From JBDZUZ01 sp040255445 (GTDB lineage: Bacteria > Planctomycetota > Phycisphaerae > Phycisphaerales > UBA1924): a stretch of DNA of 7,134 nt. The position numbers and the translations under genes were made by a program. Positions 1 through 6,610 of the stretch are shown here, piece by piece (position 1 is the first letter of the stretch; every line of letters starts with the position of its first letter). Below the pieces are notes generated by a model that had not been told where the DNA came from, made no database searches, and was given only the letters and a program-made list of their open reading frames with translations. Where the stretch lies: positions 1 to 7,134 of the forward strand of contig JBDZUZ010000174.1 in the NCBI GenBank assembly GCA_040255445.1, given 5' to 3'.

Positions 1-149
1 GGATGCCGGCCAAGGCACGGCGGTCGGAGCTCGCGGGCGGGGGGAAGGGCCGTGGGGGGCGGGGGGCGAAGGCGGATGCGGTGCCGGGGGCGCCGGGGAC
101 GCGGAGCGGGAAGAAGCGATCGGGGAAGAAGTCGCGGCGGCCGGATTGA
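1..149 (+). CDS. C-terminal tail of a truncated upstream gene (tentative)
   Basis: In the frame beginning at base 3 the sequence is open to a TGA at 147-149, giving 48 residues. They are rich in Gly, Arg and Lys and end in SGKKRSGKKSRRPD. Third codon positions are almost all G or C, which is what a translated sequence in this genome would show. Basic low-complexity tails of this kind occur at the end of RNA-binding proteins such as helicases and rRNA-modifying enzymes, but no domain is visible and I assign no function. An ATG at 3-5 exists but lies at the very edge, so the true start is probably outside the window. The alternative is non-coding GC-rich sequence. The other two forward frames here translate to Gly/Arg-rich strings with no better features. 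Confidence 0.4.
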   Translation, partial: MPAKARRSELAGGGKGRGGRGAKADAVPGAPGTRSGKKRSGKKSRRPD

Positions 150-277
150 GGCGGGCGGCCGTGGCGGCGTCTTTCGGCGTCCGCGGCCGGGCCACGGGGC
201 TTTGTTAGCAAACGATCAAGCTTGGCGGGCCGGTGGGGTGGTTTGCATTTCTAAGAGCGGTCGGTAGTCTGCCGCGG

Positions 278-709
278 ATGGCAGTGACGATCTGCGGCCG
301 CGCGGTTGGTTCGCGCAAGCCGTTATTCGCGGATTGGTCGATCCCGCTGAACCCCGACGACTTCGGGGGCGGGGAGGGGATGACGCTGCGCGATGTGATC
401 GCGAGGGTGGTGGCGGCGGAGGTGGAGGCGTACGAGAAGCGGCGGGAGGCGCGGCGGCTGGACCGGGTGCTGTCACGCGGCGAGATCGAACAGGGAGCGG
501 AGGCGGGGGCGGTGCGGCCGGAGGCGCGGGAGGTGTCGCCCGCGCCGGATCTTGAGGAAGCGATCGGGGTGGCACTCGAGGCGTTCGAGGATGGGTTGTA
601 CCTGGTGGCGATCGATGGGGTGGAGGCGCGGGATCTGGATGCACAGGTGTATGTGAAGCCGGATTCGCGGATTGTGTTTGTGCGGTTGGTGTTTTTGGCG
701 GGGGCTTGA
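278..709 (+). CDS. Conserved-looking hypothetical protein, 143 aa, partner of the DUF4132 gene; possible beta-grasp fold
   Basis: I recognise no named family. The protein opens with two probable strands around VTICGR (3-8) and PLFADWSIPL (15-24). A Gly-rich loop (30-34) follows, then a long helix starting TLRDVIARVV (36-45) and running charged to about residue 62. After a variable, probably disordered segment (66-90) there is a second helix (92-104) and a hydrophobic strand region, LYLVAIDG (107-114) then RIVFVRLVFLAGA (131-143). Strand-strand-helix-strands with a C-terminal LAGA recalls ThiS/MoaD-like beta-grasp proteins, but the end is Gly-Ala rather than Gly-Gly, and the fold is inferred by eye. 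No signal peptide or membrane helix is seen, so it is probably cytoplasmic. The ATG at 278 is chosen because the protein-like sequence begins there; an in-frame GTG at 233 would add 15 residues. No good Shine-Dalgarno precedes either start. The stop lies 3 nt before the next ATG, so the two genes are likely co-transcribed and translationally coupled. Confidence 0.8.
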   Translation: MAVTICGRAVGSRKPLFADWSIPLNPDDFGGGEGMTLRDVIARVVAAEVEAYEKRREARRLDRVLSRGEIEQGAEAGAVRPEAREVSPAPDLEEAIGVALEAFEDGLYLVAIDGVEARDLDAQVYVKPDSRIVFVRLVFLAGA

Positions 710-712
710 AGC

Positions 713-3700
713 ATGTTGAACGAGGCGGAGGCGAGGGTACATCTCAACGAGATGACGGACTGGGTGCAGGCGCGGAAGCGCATCGGGGCGCTCAAGGGGC
801 TCGAGGCAGCGCAGGCGTACTTCAAGCGCTCGCTCCGTAATGCGGATCCGGATGGGGCTGCCGCGGATGGGCCTGAGTTGGCGCAGGGCGAGCGTCCAGA
901 CTTTGACGTCGGCGCACTTTCGGATGCGGAGCGCCGGCGGTTGTTCGAGACGCTGTTCCCCCGGATGGCGGGATTGATGGAGGCGGCGTGGGAACGGGCG
1001 GGGGAGGGGCCGTTCTCATCTCCGGACCACGGCTGGTACCACCTGCGCGCGCCGAACGATCCGGGGATTGTGGCCAAGGAGCGGCGGCACTGGTTCTCGT
1101 GGGTATGGCATGATCTGCTGCGCTACAACGCGGATGCGGAGTGGGTCGCGGCGTGGTTTGGTCACCTCGGGTTCACAGGGCAGTCGAGCGCCCCGACGCT
1201 TCTGGCCGCGGCGGTTGATGCGGGCGGGCCTACTGGCGATGCGGTGCTGGAGATCTTGAAGCAGTCGGTCGCCGGGACGCATGAGATCGGGGGGATGAGC
1301 GACGGGTTGTTGCCGACTCTCTTCCGGTGCAAGCGGCCAGAGGCCTTCGACGTTATCGAGGGGCTGCTCCTGGCGGCGAAGCGCGATGAGGGATTGCGGC
1401 AGGCGATCCTCCTTGGCGCATACGACGCACCACCGGAGGTCTTTCTGCGGCTGCTCAAGCTCATTCAGCGTGAGAATCTTGTGCGATTTGCATCGACCGT
1501 GAACGCGTTGAACGGCTGGCTGCGGATGCAGTGGGATTCGATCGCAACCGCGCACGCATCGTCGATCATAGATCGCATGGTCACGCAACTCGAACATCCG
1601 GCGGCGCTTGACAATGCGCTGAATGGCGAGGATCCGGAGACCGCGTTCATCGCGGTCTGGTGTGCCGCGATGAGCGATGTGGACAGGGCCCATGCCGCGG
1701 CGGTCAGACTGCTGGATGCGGAACGCCCGGGCATGCGGTGCGTCGGGGTGCGGACGCTTGCCCAGATGCAGCGTCAGGGGTGGCGGGAACATGTCGTGAG
1801 GCGGCTCTCCGATCCGAACGTAGCGGTGGTGTACGAGGCGTGGGCCGCGGTCGGTTGTATCGAGTACAGATCCCACGAGAGCGACCCGACGCTCAACCCG
1901 GTCGCGCACACGGTGTTCGACACTTTGCGTGCGCTGTTGGAGCGTCTTCAATGGAAGAACGCGGAGTTTCCGGCGCCGGTCTTTCCCTGGGACCAGACCG
2001 AACTGGACGTGCGCGAGGTCGCACGATCGATGATCACATGGTGTCCGGCGGAGCGGGCAGAGGAGACCGCTCCGCTGGTGGACAGACTCGGGCCGGGCGG
2101 CCGCATTGCTATTGCCAAGCTTCTATCACGCGAGCGAACCTTCAACCTGGACGATGTGCCGCAGAAGCTCGAACGGCGCGACTTGTCCCCGATCGCGCGG
2201 TCGGTTCTGATCAAGCTGCTCGGCGATGCTTCGGCGGATGTGCGCGAGAACGCCGCGGAGATCCTCGCAGCGCGGGGCGAGCTGACAACTGAGGAGATTG
2301 CGCGGCACGAAGAACTGCTCGCTCGCGCTCCGGGGGACATCCGCTCGCGGGCGATCTCCAGGCTGCTTGCTCTGCCCGATGCGGAGGCTCTCGCCGCCGC
2401 AGCGCGGCTGCTCGCGGCGGGGAAGGCCCGGCTGCGCGCGGGCATCGAGATACTCAGCGCGATGGCGGGCGCAAAGCGCTCCGTCTCGGAGGCGCGGCGG
2501 CTCGCGCAGGGGATTGATCGCAAGGATCGGGCGCTCACACGGGAGGACCACGACCGGCTCCAGCAACTCGCGACCGGTGCGAGCGAGCGGATCACGCTCG
2601 ACGATGCTCTCGGCCTCGCCGCCGGGTACAAGCCGCCAACTCCGCCGGTTCTTCGGCAGGGGCCGGTGGACGAAACAACGCGGGCCGCGGTGGCCTGCCT
2701 CTGGCTCTTGAATGATCTGGCCGAGCAACACAAGCACACACCGGTCGTGACAAAGGGCGCTGACGACGACGAAGATGATGGTGGGGCGGACAACGACGAG
2801 GTGGACGACGACGACGTAAGCGAATATGCCCGGCTCGGGGGCATGTCGATTTATGGCGGAACACGACCCCGACCCGATGTCCCCCGCGAGGAGGATCTGA
2901 AACGGTGCCCGATCCCCGAGATCATCACCGGTTGGCTCCGGAATCGCCCGCCATCCTCTCGCGATGCGGACGGGAGGGAGTTGATCCGCGCGTGGATTCT
3001 CCTTCGGATGCGTGATGAGCGGATGCACTGGAACGGCGGCGCTAATCCGCTCACAGCGCTTGCCCCAAAGGGCCGCACCGGAAAGCTGAAGCACGAGCAA
3101 TCGCTCCCACTGCTGGTCGAATGGGCGATGCGGTTCGAGGGTGTCTTCGAGCTGCCATGGATGCTCGACCAGTTCGAGTATTCCGTGATGCACGCGGTGC
3201 GGACCGCGAGTCCGAAGAAGCGGGTCGACTCCTACCGCACGATCCTGCCCGAACTGTGGCTCGAGGCGGTGGAGCGTTGCCCGGCCGCGTGGCGAGGTTC
3301 GCCGGATCTCGCAACACTGGAGCGGTTCAGTGACATCGTGCGCGGCGTGCGCGAGGTGGTGCGTCCGCTACAACCGCCCGCGGACTACCGTGAGACCGAG
3401 GACTTCCGCTGCCCGGAATCCCACAAGGTCTGGAAGGAATTCCATAAGAGCGAGATCCCAACGGATGACTTCGTGCGGCTGTGGGAGGCTGGCAAGGTGG
3501 ATGATGCGGAGTTCTATCTCCGCCTCGCCGGTCCTGAGAGTCTTCGTGACAGCTCTGATGGGTACGTCGTCTATGGATCGGACACGGATCTCCCTCTTCT
3601 GATGGAGCGTGCCTTCCGGCCGGAGAGGAAGCACCCGTTTACTCTGCGGCGCATCGACTACCCGAATCCGCCCGCGATGCGTGGGATACTCGACCGGCTG

Positions 3701-6013
3701 CGTAAACGCGTACTCGAAATCGAGTGCGCCCGTGGTGATACCGACACCCCGGCGTCGCATCTGGTCTTCGACCTTCGCCCTTCGGGCGGAATCGATGCTG
3801 TCATTCCCGCAACGGCCGCCCTCGGGAAACTCAAGCTCACGCGACGAGAATTCCGCACCGGCAAGGCCGCCAACCTCTCAACCATCATCCGCAACTCGCG
3901 GCCGGGTGCGGAAGATACCGCCGCGGCGTTCGCGAAGGCCGCGAAGGCCGCCAAGCTCACCGACCAGCGGCTGGTGGAGATCGCGCTCTTCCAGCCCAAC
4001 TGGGCCGCGCACATCGAGCACACGCTGGGCTGGAAGGGATTTGAGGACGGCGTGCTGTGGCTGCGGGCGCACACGAAGGAGGCGGAGAGCTGGTCGCTCG
4101 AGGATGACAAGGAGCCGTGGGAAGGGAAGGTCGAGGAGCGGACGCGGATCCCCGAGGTGAGCCGGAACGCGGGGGCGGTGGATCGGGCGTGGTTCGAGCG
4201 GTGTTACAAGGCGCTCGGAAGATCGCGCTGGGAGTTGCTCTACGACGCGGCGAAGTACGCGACTTCGGGCACGGGGCATGTGCGGGCGCGGCTGTGGGCC
4301 GATGCGATGCTCGGGAATGTGACGGAGAAGGAGCTCACCGAGCGGATCACAAAGAAGCGGCACCAGGACGCCGCGCGGGCGCTGGGGTTGATCGAGATCA
4401 AGGCCGGCGCTGCGGGCAAGGCGCAGGTGCTGGCGCGGTACCAGGTGCTGCAGGAGATGCGGCGGACGAGCCGCAAGCACGGCGGCTCGATGCTGCAGGC
4501 CAGCGAGAAGCGGGCGGTCGAGATCGGGATGGAGAATCTCGCGTGGACCGCGGGGTACCCGGACCCGCTGCGGCTGCAGTGGGCGATGGAGATCGAGGAG
4601 TTCGGCGACCTGGCGAAGGGGCCGGTCTCGGTGACGGTGGGCGATACGACCGTGACGCTCGCGGTCGATGATGAGGGCGTGCCGTCGCTCTCGGCGTTCA
4701 AGACGATCGCGGCGAAGGGCGCGAAGAAGGTTGCCGGCAAGGCCGCGAAGGGCGCGGCGGCGAAGGCCGGGAAGGGCGCTGCGAAAACGGCAAAGAAGGG
4801 GGTCGCGAAGGGCGCGACTGCCAAGAGCGGGGCGAAGGGCGACATCGAGCCCGCCGCGGCGACCGTGAAGCCACTCAAATCCGTCCCGCCCCCGCTCAAG
4901 AAGGACAAGAAGGTCGCGCCGCTCGTCGAACGGTTGCCGCTGCTGCGCCGGCAGAGCTCGCGCATCCGGCTGGGGCTGGAGCAGGCGATGTGCCGCGGCG
5001 ATTCCTTCTCGGGCGGCGAGCTTCACACGCTCTGGGGCCACCCGATCCTGCGCACTGCAATCCGCAACCTGGTGATGATCGGGGCCACCAAATCGGGCGG
5101 CACGCTGATCGGCTACCCGGACAAAGAAGGCAAGGTGCTCCGCGGCGTCGACGGCTCTTTCGAGCCGCTCAAGGCGACCGACACGCTGCGGATCGCGCAC
5201 CCGCTGGATCTGCTCGCAACGAAGAAGTGGCACGCGTGGCAGAAGGAATGCTTCACAGCCGAGCGGATGCAGCCGTTTAAGCAGGTCTTCCGCGAGGTCT
5301 ACACCCCCACCGCGACCGAGCTCAAGCCCACCGCGAAGGAGAAGGCATCGCGCACTTCGCGGTACGCGGGACAGCAGCTCCAGCCGCGGCAGGCGCTCGC
5401 GCTCTTCGGCAGCCGCGGCTGGGTGGCCAAACCCGAGGAGGGCGTGCAGCGGATCTTCCACGCCGAATCGGTCACAGCGCACGTTGAGTTCGAGGAAGGC
5501 TTCTACACGCCGGCGGAGATCGATGGGCTCACGCTCGCGGGGCTGGCGTTTGTCCACACCACAAAGCACGAACCGATCGCGATCAAGGACATCCCGCCGC
5601 GGCTCTTCAGCGAAATCATGCGCGACCTGGACCTGGTGGTGAGCGTGGCGCACCGGGGGCAGGTGGACCCGGAGGCGAGCCACAGCACGGTCGAGATGCG
5701 CGCTGCGCTGCTGCGCGAGACGGCGCAGCTGCTGGGGCTGACGAATATCACCTTTGATCAGTCGCGGGCGATCATCAAGGGGCAGCGGGCCGAGTACGCG
5801 CTGCACCTGGGGAGCGGGACGATCCACATGCTGCCGGGCGGGGCGCTCTGGATCGTGCCGGTGCACAGCCAGCATCGCGGCCGCGTCTTCCTGCCGTTCG
5901 CGGACAACGACCCGAAGACGGCGGAGGTGATCACGAAGGCGATCGTGCTGGCGCGGGACAGCGAGATCAAGGATCCGGCGATTCTGTCGCAGCTCAGGGC
6001 TGCGGTGGGGTGA
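713..6013 (+). CDS. Giant DUF4132 (MolR/YehI-like) protein with HEAT-like repeats, 1766 aa
   Basis: The molecular function is unknown. E. coli relatives are YehI and MolR; the old link of MolR to molybdate regulation was never resolved into a mechanism. The N-terminal region (about 1-150) contains a Trp-rich helical stretch (WFSWVWHDLLRY, near 127-138). Residues about 150-600 are alpha-helical with HEAT-like units, for example 361-383 and 495-522 (ARSVLIKLLGDASADVRENA). An acidic Asp-rich linker follows at 684-701. Residues about 1250-1325 hold a conserved-looking segment with SRKHGG (1253-1258), ENLAWTAGYPDPLRLQWAME (1274-1293) and a beta strand pair, resembling DUF5724-type proteins. Residues 1334-1376 are a Lys/Ala/Gly linker. 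The DUF4132 region spans about 1405-1590, with LWGHP (1440-1444), AHPLDL (1495-1500) and QPFKQVFREVY (1520-1530). The C-terminal domain, about 1650-1766, has EASHSTVEMR, HLGSGTIH (from 1698) and FLPFADNDP (1726-1734), matching what I recall as DUF7737. No WGR domain, P-loop, membrane helix or signal peptide is seen. The frame is intact throughout, and the start is fixed by its 3-nt spacing from the upstream stop. DUF4132 assignment is strong; DUF5724 and DUF7737 names are from memory. Confidence 0.9.
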   Translation: MLNEAEARVHLNEMTDWVQARKRIGALKGLEAAQAYFKRSLRNADPDGAAADGPELAQGERPDFDVGALSDAERRRLFETLFPRMAGLMEAAWERAGEGPFSSPDHGWYHLRAPNDPGIVAKERRHWFSWVWHDLLRYNADAEWVAAWFGHLGFTGQSSAPTLLAAAVDAGGPTGDAVLEILKQSVAGTHEIGGMSDGLLPTLFRCKRPEAFDVIEGLLLAAKRDEGLRQAILLGAYDAPPEVFLRLLKLIQRENLVRFASTVNALNGWLRMQWDSIATAHASSIIDRMVTQLEHPAALDNALNGEDPETAFIAVWCAAMSDVDRAHAAAVRLLDAERPGMRCVGVRTLAQMQRQGWREHVVRRLSDPNVAVVYEAWAAVGCIEYRSHESDPTLNPVAHTVFDTLRALLERLQWKNAEFPAPVFPWDQTELDVREVARSMITWCPAERAEETAPLVDRLGPGGRIAIAKLLSRERTFNLDDVPQKLERRDLSPIARSVLIKLLGDASADVRENAAEILAARGELTTEEIARHEELLARAPGDIRSRAISRLLALPDAEALAAAARLLAAGKARLRAGIEILSAMAGAKRSVSEARRLAQGIDRKDRALTREDHDRLQQLATGASERITLDDALGLAAGYKPPTPPVLRQGPVDETTRAAVACLWLLNDLAEQHKHTPVVTKGADDDEDDGGADNDEVDDDDVSEYARLGGMSIYGGTRPRPDVPREEDLKRCPIPEIITGWLRNRPPSSRDADGRELIRAWILLRMRDERMHWNGGANPLTALAPKGRTGKLKHEQSLPLLVEWAMRFEGVFELPWMLDQFEYSVMHAVRTASPKKRVDSYRTILPELWLEAVERCPAAWRGSPDLATLERFSDIVRGVREVVRPLQPPADYRETEDFRCPESHKVWKEFHKSEIPTDDFVRLWEAGKVDDAEFYLRLAGPESLRDSSDGYVVYGSDTDLPLLMERAFRPERKHPFTLRRIDYPNPPAMRGILDRLRKRVLEIECARGDTDTPASHLVFDLRPSGGIDAVIPATAALGKLKLTRREFRTGKAANLSTIIRNSRPGAEDTAAAFAKAAKAAKLTDQRLVEIALFQPNWAAHIEHTLGWKGFEDGVLWLRAHTKEAESWSLEDDKEPWEGKVEERTRIPEVSRNAGAVDRAWFERCYKALGRSRWELLYDAAKYATSGTGHVRARLWADAMLGNVTEKELTERITKKRHQDAARALGLIEIKAGAAGKAQVLARYQVLQEMRRTSRKHGGSMLQASEKRAVEIGMENLAWTAGYPDPLRLQWAMEIEEFGDLAKGPVSVTVGDTTVTLAVDDEGVPSLSAFKTIAAKGAKKVAGKAAKGAAAKAGKGAAKTAKKGVAKGATAKSGAKGDIEPAAATVKPLKSVPPPLKKDKKVAPLVERLPLLRRQSSRIRLGLEQAMCRGDSFSGGELHTLWGHPILRTAIRNLVMIGATKSGGTLIGYPDKEGKVLRGVDGSFEPLKATDTLRIAHPLDLLATKKWHAWQKECFTAERMQPFKQVFREVYTPTATELKPTAKEKASRTSRYAGQQLQPRQALALFGSRGWVAKPEEGVQRIFHAESVTAHVEFEEGFYTPAEIDGLTLAGLAFVHTTKHEPIAIKDIPPRLFSEIMRDLDLVVSVAHRGQVDPEASHSTVEMRAALLRETAQLLGLTNITFDQSRAIIKGQRAEYALHLGSGTIHMLPGGALWIVPVHSQHRGRVFLPFADNDPKTAEVITKAIVLARDSEIKDPAILSQLRAAVG
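4712..4841 (+). repeat. In-gene degenerate Lys/Ala/Gly-coding repeats (H1-like linker)
   Basis: Within the DUF4132 gene the 12-mer GCGAAGGGCGCG recurs at 4712-4723, 4745-4756 and 4805-4816, with a partial copy GCGAAGGGCG at 4832-4841. Related AAG-rich units lie between. The translation (residues 1334-1376) is nearly all Lys, Ala and Gly, with no acidic residue until Asp1377, like the tails of histone H1 or bacterial H1-like proteins. The repeats remain in frame. The likely role is a flexible, positively charged linker joining the large helical part to the DUF4132 domain; nucleic-acid binding is possible but not shown. Confidence 0.75.
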
Positions 6014-6031
6014 GAAACGCAGCTTCGCTGC

Positions 6032-6059
6032 CTTGGGTACCCCCACTCTCCGAGTGGGG
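6032..6059 (+). repeat. REP-like palindromic element, copy 1
   Basis: This 28-nt unit begins CTTGGGTACCCC, including the perfect palindrome GGGTACCC (6035-6042), and runs into a hairpin: CCCCACTC (6041-6048) pairs with GAGTGGGG (6052-6059) around loop TCC. It lies 18 nt after the stop of the DUF4132 gene, and a smaller GCAGC-TTC-GCTGC hairpin (6019-6031) sits in between. A second copy in opposite orientation lies at 6145-6173. No T-tract follows, so it is a poor classical terminator, although it could stabilise the mRNA 3' end. Confidence 0.8.
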
Positions 6060-6144
6060 TGGTGGTGGAGGTGCGCAGCTTCTGGAGGTGGGCGCGGTGT
6101 GCGCGAGCTGAGTGGGCGTCGGGGCGTGCGTCCACAGCACGAGC

Positions 6145-6173
6145 CCCCACACGGAGTGTGGGGGTACCCCAAG
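6145..6173 (-). repeat. REP-like palindromic element, copy 2 (inverted)
   Basis: The reverse complement of this 29-nt segment matches copy 1 in 26 of 29 alignment columns, with one gap and two substitutions. Its hairpin is longer by one pair: CCCCCACAC (6144-6152) with GTGTGGGGG (6156-6164), loop GGA (TCC when read in the orientation of copy 1). It runs into the palindrome GGGGTACCCC (6161-6170). The two substitutions relative to copy 1 are the two partners of a single stem pair (6047/6053 against 6157/6151), so pairing is preserved. The 85 nt between the copies (6060-6144) contain no recognisable gene. Confidence 0.8.
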
Positions 6174-6223
6174 ACACGTAGCACGGGGGCACGCAATGCA
6201 CGGAAGGGCCATACCCTCCGCGC

Positions 6224-6457
6224 ATGCCCGCCCCCCGCAAGAACCGATCTGACTTCATGCGTCGCCTGGCCTACTACCTGATGGGGCTGGCGATCGGGTT
6301 CATGATGCTGGGGTTGATGTGGCAGGCGAAGCAGCGGCAGGCCGCGGCCCAGCCGGGCCAGGCGACGCGGGCACCTGATCCGGGTGCTGCTCCGGCGGCG
6401 CCGAGCGCGGCCGGCGAGACGGGCGGGCCCGCCCCGGCATCCAACACCGGACCCTGA
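6224..6457 (+). CDS. Small single-pass membrane protein, 77 aa
   Basis: I do not recognise a family. The N-terminus is basic (R5, K6, R8, R13, R14), followed by one hydrophobic segment at about 15-33 (LAYYLMGLAIGFMMLGLMW). That segment has four Met residues and a G21-xxx-G25 pair that could favour helix packing. The remaining 44 residues are rich in Ala, Pro, Gly and Gln with no predicted structure. By the positive-inside rule the N-terminus is cytoplasmic and the Pro/Ala tail is outside the membrane. No signal-peptidase or lipobox site is evident. The ATG at 6224 is chosen for the basic N-terminus; Met12 (6257) is an alternative that removes eleven residues. The nearest purine-rich run, GGAAGG at 6202-6207, lies 16 nt upstream, farther than usual for a ribosome binding site. 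The gene stands between the palindromic elements and uvrA and is probably its own transcription unit. Confidence 0.65.
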   Translation: MPAPRKNRSDFMRRLAYYLMGLAIGFMMLGLMWQAKQRQAAAQPGQATRAPDPGAAPAAPSAAGETGGPAPASNTGP

Positions 6458-6479
6458 CCGAACCCCGAACAATCGGCGC

Positions 6480-6485
6480 TATGAT
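6480..6485 (+). promoter_or_regulatory. Candidate sigma70-type -10 box upstream of uvrA
   Basis: TATGAT matches the -10 consensus TATAAT at five of six positions and lies in the gap between the small membrane protein and uvrA. No convincing -35 box is found: the best, CTGACC at 6454-6459, would give a 20-nt spacer. If used, transcription would begin near 6491, leaving a leader of about 120 nt that starts within a GC-rich hairpin. Confidence 0.35.
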
Positions 6486-6489
6486 CCCG

Positions 6490-6518
6490 CCCGGCCGCGT
6501 CTCGCACGCGGCGGGTTT
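6490..6518 (+). terminator. GC-rich hairpin followed by TTT; terminator or uvrA leader hairpin
   Basis: GCCGCGT (6494-6500) pairs perfectly with ACGCGGC (6506-6512) around a 5-nt loop. CCC (6490-6492) can extend the stem with GGG (6513-6515) across a single bulged G at 6493. A short TTT (6516-6518) follows. It lies 33 nt after the membrane-protein stop, so it could end that transcript. The T-tract is too short to be confident. It also overlaps the start point expected from the TATGAT box, so it may instead be a 5' leader hairpin of uvrA. Confidence 0.4.
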
Positions 6519-6599
6519 CGCCATGTTGAAGAGCACCACCCGCCGCGGCCCCGGCCGATCGCGGCGGCGTGGTTGATCGATTGCAATCTCCAAGCCTGT

Positions 6600-6603
6600 G
6601 GAG
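6600..6603 (+). promoter_or_regulatory. Ribosome binding site that decides the uvrA start
   Basis: GGAG lies 7 nt before TTG at 6611, the usual Shine-Dalgarno spacing. It lies only 1 nt before the in-frame GTG at 6605, which is too close. This favours TTG 6611 over GTG 6605. The competing ATG at 6875 is preceded by GGGGG near 6862-6866, a weaker but not excluded site. Confidence 0.5.
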
Positions 6604-6610
6604 TGTGACC

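Noticed and set aside
201..212. TTTG-N4-CAAA dyad as an operator
   Set aside because: Arms of only 4 nt in the one AT-richer patch of the spacer are expected by chance.
52..267. 71-codon + strand frame near the window start
   Set aside because: The translation is nearly all Gly and Arg, and it overlaps both the better supported basic tail ending at 149 and the spacer before the 143-aa gene.
243..270. TTGCAT plus TAGTCT as a sigma70 promoter for the 143-aa gene
   Set aside because: Each box matches its consensus at only three of six positions with a 16-nt spacer, too weak to list as a feature.
205..1951. Open frames of 290 (205-1077) and 311 codons (1016-1951) on the - strand
   Set aside because: They are antisense shadows with Ser/Arg/Ala- or Arg/Pro/His-rich translations and no recognisable motif; the + strand genes explain this region.
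6019..6059. The two hairpins after the DUF4132 stop as an intrinsic terminator
   Set aside because: Neither hairpin is followed by a T-tract, and the second is better explained as a repeat element with an inverted copy nearby.
6033..6281. 82-codon + strand frame through the intergenic gap
   Set aside because: It reads through both hairpin elements and into the membrane-protein gene in another frame; there is no coding signal beyond absence of stops.
3878..6472. 864-codon open frame on the - strand
   Set aside because: It lies antisense to the DUF4132 gene and the membrane-protein gene. Its translation is dominated by Arg, Leu, Pro and His with no domain, as expected for the complement of GC-rich coding sequence.
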